Shown: one piece after another, positions 1 to 7,905 of the stretch
How positions within the stretch are numbered: the stretch's first letter is position 1
Layout of the letters: the number at the start of each line of letters is the position of its first letter
Assembly: GCA_002391235.1 (NCBI GenBank)
Contig: DGRX01000027.1
Span: 1-64,000 of the forward strand
Direction of reading: 5' to 3'
From: Treponema sp. UBA4377
Lineage (GTDB): Bacteria > Spirochaetota > Spirochaetia > Treponematales > Treponemataceae
DNA length: 64,000 nucleotides
The notes under the pieces: generated by a model
What the model was told of the DNA's origin: nothing
What the model saw: the letters and a program-made list of their open reading frames with translations, nothing else
The model's database searches: none
Position numbers and translations under genes: made by a program

Positions 1-285
1 GTTGAATACGTAAAGATCATCGAGCAGTACGGCGGAAAGATTCCGGATTCAGTAGGAATCCCCGAAGACCAGCTGCGCAAGGCCGCCAAGTCAGCCGTTT
101 GCAAAATCAACATCGACTCTGACGGACGCTTGGCCATGACAGCCGCCATCCGCCGCCACCTTGCCGAGCACCCGGGCGACTTTGACCCTCGCCAGTACCT
201 CACTCCGGCCCGCGAAGAGCTCAAGAAGATGTACATGCACAAGTGCGTCGACGTTCTCGGCTCAGCCGGCCACGCCTTGGACTAG
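1..285 (+). CDS. fba: Class II fructose-bisphosphate aldolase, C-terminal part
   Basis: The window opens inside this gene; the last 94 codons and a TAG stop are present. The tail contains KINIDSDGRLAMTAAIRRHL, typical of the class II zinc aldolase C-terminus, where the Asn-Ile-Asp-Ser-Asp stretch follows the last active-site strand, and it ends in GSAGHALD. The enzyme cleaves fructose-1,6-bisphosphate to dihydroxyacetone phosphate and glyceraldehyde-3-phosphate in cytoplasmic glycolysis. A perfect intrinsic terminator starts 17 nt after the stop, so this is the last gene of its transcript. The catalytic zinc ligands lie upstream of the window and cannot be checked. Confidence 0.9.
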   Translation, partial: VEYVKIIEQYGGKIPDSVGIPEDQLRKAAKSAVCKINIDSDGRLAMTAAIRRHLAEHPGDFDPRQYLTPAREELKKMYMHKCVDVLGSAGHALD

Positions 286-301
286 GATTGGTTTCCTGAC
301 T

Positions 302-338
302 AAAAAACGCCCGCGGCAAGCGCCGCGGGCGTTTTTTT
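302..338 (+). terminator. Intrinsic terminator after fba
   Basis: A perfect 11-bp stem (ACGCCCGCGGC at 307-317, GCCGCGGGCGT at 322-332) has a 4-nt loop AAGC and is followed by a run of T to 338. An A-run at 302-307 precedes the stem. This is a textbook rho-independent terminator. Confidence 0.95.
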
Positions 339-375
339 GCCCAGAATGTTTCGTTTCATTATTGCCAACGCGCGC

Positions 376-545
376 GCAAAAAGGCGGACTGCGAGAAGGA
401 GACGGGCGGTTGGCGGAAACACTCATTTTGCCCCTGCCGCGAAAGCGGCAGACGTAAATAGTTACTAGGGGCAAAATGCGTGTAGCGACGATATCTAGCG
501 GTTCCGTCAACCGCAGCGTCGACTGGGAGCGGTCCGGCTTTTCGC
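376..545 (+). repeat. Structured intergenic element, family A copy 1
   Basis: One of three related ~170-bp elements in the window (others at 40148-40319 on the minus strand and 63379-63542). The ends are imperfect inverted repeats (GCAAAAAGGCGGAC at 376-389, GTCCGGCTTTTCGC at 532-545). Inside, GCGGTTGGCGGAA pairs with TTCCGTCAACCGC. Next, ACACTCATTTTGCCCC pairs with GGGGCAAAATGCGTGT apart from one T/C mismatch. A TGCCGC-GAAA-GCGGCA hairpin lies within that stem. Stem sequences differ between copies but stay paired. A conserved unpaired stretch AAATAGTTAC and the segment GTAGCGACGATATC follow. It lies between a terminator and a promoter and holds no credible coding region. Confidence 0.8.
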
Positions 546-554
546 GCAAAGCTA

Positions 555-582
555 TTGACAATTTTTGAAAAATTCATATTAT
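555..582 (+). promoter_or_regulatory. Sigma-70 type promoter, distal, for the TPR-greA operon
   Basis: TTGACA (555-560), a 16-bp spacer, then TATTAT (577-582). It begins 10 nt after the family A element and would give a leader of about 70 nt. A second promoter lies downstream at 621-648. Confidence 0.6.
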
Positions 583-620
583 ATTTTTTTCAAAATTCGC
601 GAAAAAACAGCCCGTTTTTA

Positions 621-648
621 TTGACTAAAGTCCGCCAATCGGTATAAT
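621..648 (+). promoter_or_regulatory. Sigma-70 type promoter, proximal, for the TPR-greA operon
   Basis: TTGACT (621-626), 16-bp spacer, TATAAT (643-648). The -10 box ends only 12 nt before the ATG at 661 and no Shine-Dalgarno sequence fits between, so transcripts from here would have a leader of about 5 nt. Confidence 0.65.
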
Positions 649-660
649 TGAATTTACGCT

Positions 661-1581
661 ATGTCAGACGATATTTTGCAGGCATACAGTTTGATAAGGA
701 GCGGCAATCCGGCGGAGGCCAAGGCCTTGCTTAACGGGGCGCTTGTTTACGAACTGGAAAACCAAGAGATTCTCTTTGCCATTGACTGCTGCAATTTTTG
801 GATTGACGTGGTGGAAAGGGCCAAAGGCGTTAAAGACGCTTTTGAGCGGGGCGAAAATTACTGCAACGAATGGAAGGGCTTCCTTAGCTTCATCAAGCGG
901 CAAAAGACGACTTTTGACAGAACCCTTTTTGCCGTAAAGACCGGAGTGTTTTCATTGGCCTTGGCTTGCTACAACGAGCTGGCCGCCGAAAAGGACCCTT
1001 CGCAAAAAGCCGAGATTTTGCGAAAGACCGGCCTTTGCTACAAAAAACTTGGTTCCTACGAAACCGCCCGCAACTGCTTGACTGACGCAAATTCGGTCAA
1101 GCCTGACAACGCGGCGATAATCGCCGAGATGGCCGACTGCTACGCCTTGTGCGGAGAGGAAAGGCACGCCAAGGTTTTGTTTAGGGAAGCGTTTTTTATT
1201 GATCCCCAAAAAATCGACCCGGCCTTTTTGGATTCTGAGCTTATCCATTGTTTGATAAGGAACGTTCAGGACAGGGGCTATAGCGGCGCGGTTTTGATGG
1301 AATGGATTCCGGTTTACGGACAGCTTTACGGAGTGTTTACCGTAAAGAGAAAATTGCGCCCCACTGAAATCACCCGCCTAAAGCAGGAGATTTACGCAAA
1401 GGAAATGGAGATAAAGGATCCGTCCAGCCAAGTGGAGCTTTTGACGCCGAGGCTGATAAACCTTTATTTTTGGCTGTATGACTATTACATCTCGGAAAAT
1501 GAGGATTCCGCCAAGTCAAACGAAATAATCACAAGAATAAAAATTCTTGATACGGAAATATATGAGCTTTATGTCAAATGA
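661..1581 (+). CDS. TPR-repeat protein of unknown function
   Basis: A 306-residue soluble protein without signal peptide or membrane segment. Two or three TPR units are recognisable around residues 118-190: the pattern LRKTGLCYKKLGSYETARNC is followed by a second helix pair ending in a DP turn. The N-terminal third (residues 1-25) also looks like a degenerate TPR (AEAKALLNGALVYE). TPR repeats are protein-binding scaffolds; no catalytic motif is visible. It is the first gene of a run continuing into greA 15 nt downstream, so the two are probably co-transcribed. The ATG has no Shine-Dalgarno site and sits 12 nt from a -10 box. I do not recognise a specific function. Confidence 0.85.
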   Translation: MSDDILQAYSLIRSGNPAEAKALLNGALVYELENQEILFAIDCCNFWIDVVERAKGVKDAFERGENYCNEWKGFLSFIKRQKTTFDRTLFAVKTGVFSLALACYNELAAEKDPSQKAEILRKTGLCYKKLGSYETARNCLTDANSVKPDNAAIIAEMADCYALCGEERHAKVLFREAFFIDPQKIDPAFLDSELIHCLIRNVQDRGYSGAVLMEWIPVYGQLYGVFTVKRKLRPTEITRLKQEIYAKEMEIKDPSSQVELLTPRLINLYFWLYDYYISENEDSAKSNEIITRIKILDTEIYELYVK

Positions 1582-1596
1582 CAACAGGAGATTCAA

Positions 1597-4290
1597 ATGT
1601 CAGAAGAATTGGTGAAGAAGGTTAAAGATCAACTTAAGGAAGAGACGTGGACTCGCGCCGCTATTAGCAACGTGACTCAGAATAACATCGAGGAGCTTGA
1701 AAAAATTGTAGCCCAGGCGGTTCAGGAAAACGCCGTCAGCGAGATTCGCGAAGTTTGCGACGAGCAGTTGGCTCACTCAAAGGACAGCATCACGGCGCTT
1801 TATATTTCCGGCATGCTTGCCCAAAAGCAAGGCGCTTTGGACAATTCCGCCTTGGTGACTCTTGTGGACATCCTTAACAAGAACAAAAAAGAGCCGATTG
1901 TCGTTTACATTTGCAAAAGCATTTTGGCCAGCGACGAGAACAACAAGTTCGCCTTGCGCGCCTTGGCCGAGCGCTATCGCGAAGACAAAAACGAAGAAAT
2001 GTGGTCTCTTTACGAAAAAATCGTAAAGATTGACTTTGAGGAAGCTGAGATGGCCAAGGCTTTGGCCGAGCACTGCGAAGAAGGCGGCGACACTGACAAT
2101 GCGATCAACTTTTACAAAAAGGCGCTCCACCGCTTTGTTTCCCTCAAGAACATCGCTCCTGTTAAAGAAGTTTGGTCAAAGCTTGTTGCTTTGATTCCCC
2201 AGGAAATAGACTTTTTCCTTTCAGTTCAAAGAAAGGTGGCCAAGTCCATCAGCGAGGACAAGTCGGCGCTTTTGATGCAGGAGCTTTACGGTTGGTACAA
2301 GGACAACCAAAAGTGGGAGACTGCCATCAGCATCCTAAAATTGATTTTGCAAATCGATCCCAAAGATTCTTGGGCCCGCCGCGAAATCGTAGACTGCTAC
2401 AAAGGCTTGTACGCCGGCCGCTCCAACCTTGACGAGTTCATCGCTTCAAGCGACCTTACCCAGAATTTCCGCAACGTTTTTGAAGCCATCAATGACTTTG
2501 AAAAGCACATCGCCTTTGACGTTAAGAGCTTTGTGTTCCACCGCGCGTGGGGCGTAGGAAAAATCGTTAAGGCAAAGAACGACAACATTACGATTAATTT
2601 TGGAAAAAAGAACGGCATTCACGAAATGTCGCTTAAGATGGCTGTTGACGCTTTGACTCCCCTTAGCAACGACCACATTTGGGTTCTTAAGGCCACAAAG
2701 ACTCGCGAAGAGCTTGTCAAGATGGTTAAGGAAAACAAGGCCGAAACCCTTAAGACAATCATCAAGAGCTTTGGAAACGCTTGCGACTTTAAGCGCATCA
2801 AGGCCGAGCTTGTTCCCGCGATTTTGGAGCAAAAAGAATGGACTAGCTGGAACAACGCCGCCAAAAAGATTTTGGAAAGCGACTCAACCTTTGGAGTCAA
2901 TCCCAACGACATCACGCAGTATGTGGTTCGCGACCACGAAATCTCCGGCGAAGAAAAGTTCAGCAACGAGTTCAAGGCCCAAAAAGAATTCTTTGCCCGC
3001 ATCGACATCATAATGAGGTTTGTCAATGACGACTCCACAGACAAGGACAGCGACTTGTTCAGCGACATGTACCAATACTTTACAGGCTATCTAAAGACTG
3101 TAACGCACGCCACGACGCAGGTTGTCGCCGCCTACTTGACTGTTCAAAAAATCGGCTCCGACATTCCTTCGCGCGCGTATCCTTGCAAGTACACCTTTGC
3201 CCAGATTTACGGCGACTTGGACAATCCTCGCGTTACATACGACGAGCTTAAGGACACAAAGAACACAAAGCTTAAGGATGGCTTCTTAAAGAACATCAAG
3301 CTTTTGCCCGATTGGCAGGAGCAGTATCTCAAGTTGTTCCCGACTGTGCTCAAAAAAGACTTGCTTGACGAAGTCGTAGCCAACGGCGGCGCGGACAAGC
3401 TCAAGGCCTTTGTCGCGTCTTGCTTTGACAACTACAAGGACTACCGCCAGGCGATTTTGTTCCTCTTTGCCAACTGCCAGCAGGAAAATTGGTACAAGGA
3501 GAGCGGCGTTTCTTACGAAAAGCAGCTTATCGCCTTGCTGAACATCATCGAGCTTTGTTTCCGCGAAATCAACAACCACGTCAACACGACGGAAAACAAA
3601 AAGATTGAAAAGCAGGCCGAGGAGCTTTTGTTCAAGAACGAAGCGCTTGCCAATTACATGTTCCAAAACAACGAAGACACTGTAACAAAGATGTACACCT
3701 TGGTTGACGACATTCACGACTTGGCTCCAAAAATCAAGACAAACCTTCGCAACAGCATCTTGGAAAAGTATCCTGACTACAAGTTCCGCACGACTGAAGA
3801 AAAGGCTTCGGCTCCCAAGGGAATGCTTGTCACCCGCGCCAAGTTGGACGAAAAGGAAGCGCTTGCCGAACAGATTCAGAAAGTGGACATTCCTGCCAAC
3901 GCCAAGGAAATCGCCGAGGCTCGCGCTCAGGGCGACTTGAAGGAAAACGCCGAATACAAGGCCGCCAAAGAGCACCAGCACTACCTCAACGAGCGTCTTG
4001 CCAAGTTGCAGGAAGAACTTAACCGCGCGGTTGTCTTTGACCCGACAACAGCTTCCACCGCTGTCGTTTCTTTTGGAACGAAAGTCACGCTCCTCAACAA
4101 GGACACAAACCAGAACGAGACATACACAATTCTTGGACCTTGGGAATCAGATCCGGACAAGGGAATCATTTCTTACATGTCTCCGCGCGGAAACGCCTTG
4201 TTGGACAAAAAAGCCGAAGAGGAATTCTCGTTTAGAATCAACGAAACTTTGTACAACTACAAAGTTGTTAAGATTGAAATAGCGAAGTAA
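1597..4290 (+). CDS. greA: Transcription elongation factor GreA, long spirochaete form
   Basis: An 897-residue protein whose last ~155 residues (from about 742) form a GreA: a coiled-coil finger with GDLKENAEYKAAKE, the acidic tip residues being Asp780 and Glu783 (equivalent to E. coli D41 and E44), followed by the globular C-terminal domain. GreA enters the RNA polymerase secondary channel and stimulates cleavage of backtracked RNA. The preceding ~740 residues are absent from ordinary GreA (~158 aa). They contain TPR-like helices (about 40-270) and a small beta-rich segment at about 308-365 with HRAWGVGKIV, reminiscent of CarD-type polymerase-interaction (Tudor) domains. Long GreA proteins of this size are known in spirochaetes. 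The AGGAG site upstream of ATG 1597 is well spaced. Confidence 0.9.
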   Translation: MSEELVKKVKDQLKEETWTRAAISNVTQNNIEELEKIVAQAVQENAVSEIREVCDEQLAHSKDSITALYISGMLAQKQGALDNSALVTLVDILNKNKKEPIVVYICKSILASDENNKFALRALAERYREDKNEEMWSLYEKIVKIDFEEAEMAKALAEHCEEGGDTDNAINFYKKALHRFVSLKNIAPVKEVWSKLVALIPQEIDFFLSVQRKVAKSISEDKSALLMQELYGWYKDNQKWETAISILKLILQIDPKDSWARREIVDCYKGLYAGRSNLDEFIASSDLTQNFRNVFEAINDFEKHIAFDVKSFVFHRAWGVGKIVKAKNDNITINFGKKNGIHEMSLKMAVDALTPLSNDHIWVLKATKTREELVKMVKENKAETLKTIIKSFGNACDFKRIKAELVPAILEQKEWTSWNNAAKKILESDSTFGVNPNDITQYVVRDHEISGEEKFSNEFKAQKEFFARIDIIMRFVNDDSTDKDSDLFSDMYQYFTGYLKTVTHATTQVVAAYLTVQKIGSDIPSRAYPCKYTFAQIYGDLDNPRVTYDELKDTKNTKLKDGFLKNIKLLPDWQEQYLKLFPTVLKKDLLDEVVANGGADKLKAFVASCFDNYKDYRQAILFLFANCQQENWYKESGVSYEKQLIALLNIIELCFREINNHVNTTENKKIEKQAEELLFKNEALANYMFQNNEDTVTKMYTLVDDIHDLAPKIKTNLRNSILEKYPDYKFRTTEEKASAPKGMLVTRAKLDEKEALAEQIQKVDIPANAKEIAEARAQGDLKENAEYKAAKEHQHYLNERLAKLQEELNRAVVFDPTTASTAVVSFGTKVTLLNKDTNQNETYTILGPWESDPDKGIISYMSPRGNALLDKKAEEEFSFRINETLYNYKVVKIEIAK

Positions 4291-4294
4291 AAAT

Positions 4295-4540
4295 ATGGAA
4301 GACGCGGAAAGACAAAAATTGGAAGCTCAAAAAAAAGGTTTGGAGTCAAACCGCTATTTGTGCGGCGCTCTCTGCGTCTTCCTGGTTTACGTGACATTTA
4401 AAGACTTTAAAAACAATCCCGGAAGCCCTCTCTTTTACGCCGTCATGGGCCTTTTGTTCTTGGCGGCGGCGGGCTTGGCCGTGCGGGACACGATTCTAAT
4501 CCTAAAAATCAAGCGCGAGCTGCAAAAGGGCGGAGACTGA
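4295..4540 (+). CDS. Small two-helix membrane protein, unknown
   Basis: An 81-residue protein with a charged N-terminus (residues 1-20), two hydrophobic segments (about 21-36 and 46-64), and a basic tail with IKRELQKGG. It starts 4 nt after the greA stop and ends 2 nt before the next start codon, so it belongs to the same operon. No family recognised. The tight spacing and continuous codon usage argue that it is a real gene. Confidence 0.7.
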   Translation: MEDAERQKLEAQKKGLESNRYLCGALCVFLVYVTFKDFKNNPGSPLFYAVMGLLFLAAAGLAVRDTILILKIKRELQKGGD

Positions 4541-4542
4541 TT

Positions 4543-5493
4543 TTGGCTGAAATAAAATGCCAAGAGTTGGCTCTTAAGGAATTGGCTTTAGGCCTTTACG
4601 TTTTTCCTGGACCGACTAACATTGGCGTCGCCGCCCAAAAGCTTTCTTCTGGCTTGACGGAGCTTTATCTTGTCGACGCCGGCGAAGACGCCGCCTTCGC
4701 GCAAAAAATCTACGAGGCTTGCCAAAAGCGCTTTGGAAAAATTCGCTTAAAGGCTGTCATTTGCACGCACGCGCACGCAGACCATATTGGCGGCGCCGCT
4801 TGGCTAAAGGAAAACGCCGGCTGCCAAATTTGGACCAGCCAGGCCGAAAAGTCTTGCGCCGAAACTCCGCAAATCCAAGCGCAGTCTTTTTACGGGGCCT
4901 TTCCCTTGCCGGAATTGGACGTGCCATACTTTCACGCGCCGCAGTGCTTTGTTGACCAAACGATTGAAGGCGGACAAAAAATAAAATGCGGCGATTTTGA
5001 ATTTGAATTTGTTCCGCTGCCAGGACACAGCTTTGACATGGTCGGAGTGTTGGCAACCGCTTTGGACAAAAAAAAAGTTTTTTACGCCGGCGACGGAATC
5101 TTTGGCCGGACGATGCTAAAGCGCTTTTGGACGCCCTTTGTGGTGGACGTAAAGTCCTTTAAGGAGTCGCTTTTAAAAATCGCAAAAATTGACGCAGACT
5201 TTTTTGTTCCCAGCCACGGAGACGTTTACGACGAGGTGGACGAGCTTTCTGAGCTTAACTTGATTTCAACGATTTCTAACGAGCGGCTTATAGAGGAAAT
5301 TTTAGTCCAGCCAAAGACGCACGAGGAGCTTCTAAAGGCCTTTGCCGACAAAAGCGACATGACATTGCGGCTAAGCCAGTTTATGCTTATCGGAAGCTCG
5401 CTGCGCTCGTATTTGACTTACCTTTACAAGGAAGGCCGCGTCCGCTGGTTTTTTGAAGACAACAAAATGTACTGGCAAAAAGCCGGGGTCTAA
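4543..5493 (+). CDS. Metallo-beta-lactamase fold hydrolase
   Basis: A 316-residue cytoplasmic protein with the MBL zinc motif THAHADHIGG near residues 74-83, a downstream GHSFDMVG (third histidine) and DGIFG (bridging aspartate), then SHGD. The last ~65 residues look like a winged-helix tail, as in several MBL proteins acting on thioesters or glyoxalase-type substrates. It starts at TTG 4543, with GGAG eight nt upstream and only 2 nt after the previous stop; no ATG lies closer. The substrate cannot be told from sequence: glyoxalase II-like or ribonuclease-like activity is equally possible. Confidence 0.8.
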   Translation: MAEIKCQELALKELALGLYVFPGPTNIGVAAQKLSSGLTELYLVDAGEDAAFAQKIYEACQKRFGKIRLKAVICTHAHADHIGGAAWLKENAGCQIWTSQAEKSCAETPQIQAQSFYGAFPLPELDVPYFHAPQCFVDQTIEGGQKIKCGDFEFEFVPLPGHSFDMVGVLATALDKKKVFYAGDGIFGRTMLKRFWTPFVVDVKSFKESLLKIAKIDADFFVPSHGDVYDEVDELSELNLISTISNERLIEEILVQPKTHEELLKAFADKSDMTLRLSQFMLIGSSLRSYLTYLYKEGRVRWFFEDNKMYWQKAGV

Positions 5494-5501
5494 AGCGCGT
5501 C

Positions 5502-6215
5502 TCAGGTGGACCAGCCGTCCGCGATGGCGATGCCCGCGCTGCAGCCCAAACGGTTGGCTCCGGCCTCTATCAAGGCGCGGGCCGCGGCCGCGTCTCGGAT
5601 TCCGCCGCTGGCTTTTACGCCCATGTCGCGCCCGACTGTTTTTCGCATAAGCTGGACATGGCGGACTTGCGCTCCGTTTGGAAGAGGATTGCCGCTTGAG
5701 TCTTTTGGCGTTCCAAAACCGGTTGAGGTTTTTACAAAGTCCGCGCCGGCTTTTTTGGCGGCTAAGCATGCGCCCTCTATTTCTTGGTCGGTCAAGTAGC
5801 AGGTTTCCACGATGACCTTTACAAGCGCCTTTTTGCCTTTTTGGGCGGCGGCTTCCTTTACGGACTGGACAACGGCCGCGATGTCTTCTTGGACAAGGTC
5901 AAAGCGGCCTTCTTTTGCCGCTCCGATATTAATCACCATGTCGATTTCGCCGGCGCCGTCAAGGACGGCCTCCTTTGCGGCAAGCGCCTTTATTTTGCTT
6001 TTTTCCGCTCCCAAAGGAAAGCCGATTACTGTACAAACGGCTGGCGTTTTTCCCTCAAGCTGCTTGGCGGCAAGGGAAACCCAAACAGGGTTTACGCAAA
6101 CGGACGCAAAGGAGCGCTCGGCCGCCTCCGCGCAAAGCTTAAGAATTTGAGCCTTTGTCGCCGTGGCGGCCAAAAGCGTATGGTCGATCATTTTGCAAAC
6201 TTCTTCTTTTGTCAT
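5502..6215 (-). CDS. deoC: Deoxyribose-phosphate aldolase
   Basis: 237 residues, normal for DeoC. It cleaves 2-deoxyribose-5-phosphate to acetaldehyde and glyceraldehyde-3-phosphate in deoxynucleoside catabolism. The Schiff-base lysine is Lys162 in DFVKTSTGFGTP; Asp92 (IDMVINIG) and Lys201 (VKASGGIR) complete the proton relay. It converges on the MBL hydrolase gene with an 8-nt gap and no obvious terminator between them. The ATG lies 6 nt from its -10 box with no Shine-Dalgarno site, so a leaderless transcript is likely. Confidence 0.95.
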   Translation of the reverse strand: MTKEEVCKMIDHTLLAATATKAQILKLCAEAAERSFASVCVNPVWVSLAAKQLEGKTPAVCTVIGFPLGAEKSKIKALAAKEAVLDGAGEIDMVINIGAAKEGRFDLVQEDIAAVVQSVKEAAAQKGKKALVKVIVETCYLTDQEIEGACLAAKKAGADFVKTSTGFGTPKDSSGNPLPNGAQVRHVQLMRKTVGRDMGVKASGGIRDAAAARALIEAGANRLGCSAGIAIADGWST

Positions 6216-6221
6216 GGCGAA

Positions 6222-6250
6222 ATACTAGCATTTTTTTGCCTTTTTTGCTA
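6222..6250 (-). promoter_or_regulatory. Promoter of deoC with TAGCAA -35 box
   Basis: On the minus strand: TAGCAA (6245-6250), 17-bp spacer, TAGTAT (6222-6227), then 6 nt to the ATG. The same layout and -35 hexamer occur before aroB and the dihydrouridine synthase gene. Confidence 0.55.
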
Positions 6251-6281
6251 GCGTCGCATGGCCCGCCGTAGAATTATTTTC

Positions 6282-6309
6282 TTGACAAAATAAAAAATTA
6301 TGTTATAAT
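6282..6309 (+). promoter_or_regulatory. Sigma-70 promoter for the gene pair at 6348-7887
   Basis: Consensus TTGACA (6282-6287), 16-bp A+T-rich spacer, TATAAT (6304-6309). The transcript would start near 6316, giving a ~30-nt leader carrying GGA before the ATG at 6348. Confidence 0.8.
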
Positions 6310-6347
6310 TGGAAACGCGTTGAAGTAAAAAAACATTGGAAAAGTTT

Positions 6348-6707
6348 ATGGCCTTAAATTTTAAAGACGTTGTGGAAGAAAAGCAAATTCCAGACGGATT
6401 TATAAAAGTTACCGACAGACCCATTCAAGGGCTTTCGTCCGAACAAAAGGCAATCCTCAATAGGCGCGGCAACGTTTTTTTTAACAACGGAGACATCGAA
6501 AGCGCTAGGCGCGTTTATTTGACAACCGGATATTCCGACGGATTGATTCGCGTTGGCGATGAATACGCCAAAAAAAAACAAACGCTTAAGGCGCTTAAAA
6601 TGTATACGCTTGCGCATAATACCAGCAAAGTTGGGCCGATTTACGAAAAAATCGCCGCGACAATTGGAAGTCTATTAAAAGACGATCAAAACAATGGCGA
6701 GCAGTAG
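6348..6707 (+). CDS. Small helical TPR-like protein, unknown
   Basis: 119 residues from ATG 6348; a TTG at 6336 is in frame but leaves no room for the GGA site at 6338-6340. The middle (NRRGNVFFNNGDIESARRVY) and the later ALKMYTLAHN stretch look like helix pairs of the TPR type. No signal peptide. It precedes a larger TPR protein in the same transcript (43-nt gap), suggesting a joint role. No function recognised. Confidence 0.75.
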   Translation: MALNFKDVVEEKQIPDGFIKVTDRPIQGLSSEQKAILNRRGNVFFNNGDIESARRVYLTTGYSDGLIRVGDEYAKKKQTLKALKMYTLAHNTSKVGPIYEKIAATIGSLLKDDQNNGEQ

Positions 6708-6750
6708 CCAAAAGCCTTGGGCGTTGGAGCTGTTCCACAGGAGTTAAAAA

Positions 6751-7887
6751 ATGAGCGACATCGGACAGAATTCTTTTGATGAGTATCCAGAGATTAAAAT
6801 CGATGGAAAGAACAACGAAATCGCGGAACTTTCAAAGCGCGGATACCAGCTTCTAAAAGAAGGCGAGATAGACCAGGCCAAGGCCGAGTTCAAAAAAATC
6901 CTTGAGATTGAAAACAACAACAATTACGCGCTTGTAGGCTTGGGCGACAGCGAAAGAAAGCTTAACCATTTTAACGACGCCATCGACTATTACACAAAGT
7001 GCCTTTCATTTTATCCTGGAAACAACTACGCGCTTTTTGGCTTGGCCGACTGCTACAAGACCTTGAACCAATTCCACAAGGCGATTGACATTTGGGAACA
7101 GTACTTGGTCCACGACGACAGAAACATCACTGTCTTGACCCGCGTGGCCGACGCTTATAGAAAAATCCGCGACTTTAAAAAGAGCAAGCAGCTTTATCTT
7201 AAAGTTTTGGACATGGAAGAAAACAATCCCTACGCCTTGATCGGTTTGGGCCACTTGCACTATGACTTTAAGGAATACACGGACGCTCTTTTCTACTGGA
7301 CGAGAATGCTTGAGCTTAACGAGAACCAAGTTGACATCCGCGTTTTGACCAGCATCGGAAACTGCCACAGAAAGCTAAAGAGCTTTGAAAAAGGCGTTCC
7401 GTTTTTTGAAAGGGCGCTTAGCCTTGATCCAAAAAACTTTTACGCGCTTTTTGGTCTTGCCGACTGCTACCGCGGAATGAACCAACAGTTCCGCTCAATT
7501 GAATATTGGAACAAGATTTTGGACATGGATCCAAACAACAAGGTTATCCTTACCCGCGCGGGCGACGCTTACCGCAATTCAGGCGACTACCGCACCGCCG
7601 AAATGTATTACAACAAGGCGATGAACATCGACTTTGACATTTACGCCGCGCTTGGCCTGGCCCTTATTTGCAAGGGCGAGGGCCGCTACGAGGAAAGCGC
7701 CGAGCGTCTTGGAGCCTTGATTAAAAACGATCCCAAAAATTACCGCCTTTACATCGACTTGGCCGACAGCTACACAAAGATGAACCAAAAGAAAAAGGCG
7801 ATAGAAACTCTTGAGTCTTTCCAAAAGTTTGGCATTAGAAGCCAAGCGATTAACGAAACTTTGGACCGCCTTAAGAAGAGCGTTTGA
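6751..7887 (+). CDS. Multi-TPR protein of unknown function
   Basis: 378 residues consisting almost entirely of about ten tandem TPR units from residue ~28 to the end, each with the G-D-A/Y-A-F-P spacing (for example GLADCYRGMNQQFRSIEYW and AGDAYRNSGDYRTAEMYY). No signal peptide or catalytic domain; probably a cytoplasmic protein-protein scaffold. CAGGAG lies 6 nt before the ATG. rlmN follows after 18 nt and is probably co-transcribed. Confidence 0.85.
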   Translation: MSDIGQNSFDEYPEIKIDGKNNEIAELSKRGYQLLKEGEIDQAKAEFKKILEIENNNNYALVGLGDSERKLNHFNDAIDYYTKCLSFYPGNNYALFGLADCYKTLNQFHKAIDIWEQYLVHDDRNITVLTRVADAYRKIRDFKKSKQLYLKVLDMEENNPYALIGLGHLHYDFKEYTDALFYWTRMLELNENQVDIRVLTSIGNCHRKLKSFEKGVPFFERALSLDPKNFYALFGLADCYRGMNQQFRSIEYWNKILDMDPNNKVILTRAGDAYRNSGDYRTAEMYYNKAMNIDFDIYAALGLALICKGEGRYEESAERLGALIKNDPKNYRLYIDLADSYTKMNQKKKAIETLESFQKFGIRSQAINETLDRLKKSV

Positions 7888-7905
7888 CAAGCCGAAAGTC
7901 GCCCG

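Noticed and set aside
3286..3981. A 231-codon open frame on the minus strand inside greA
   Set aside because: It lies entirely antisense to a well-supported gene, lacks a ribosome-binding site and has a valine/leucine-heavy composition typical of reverse-frame shadows.
5784..6251. A 155-codon plus-strand frame over deoC
   Set aside because: Antisense to deoC, whose catalytic residues are all present; no family resemblance.
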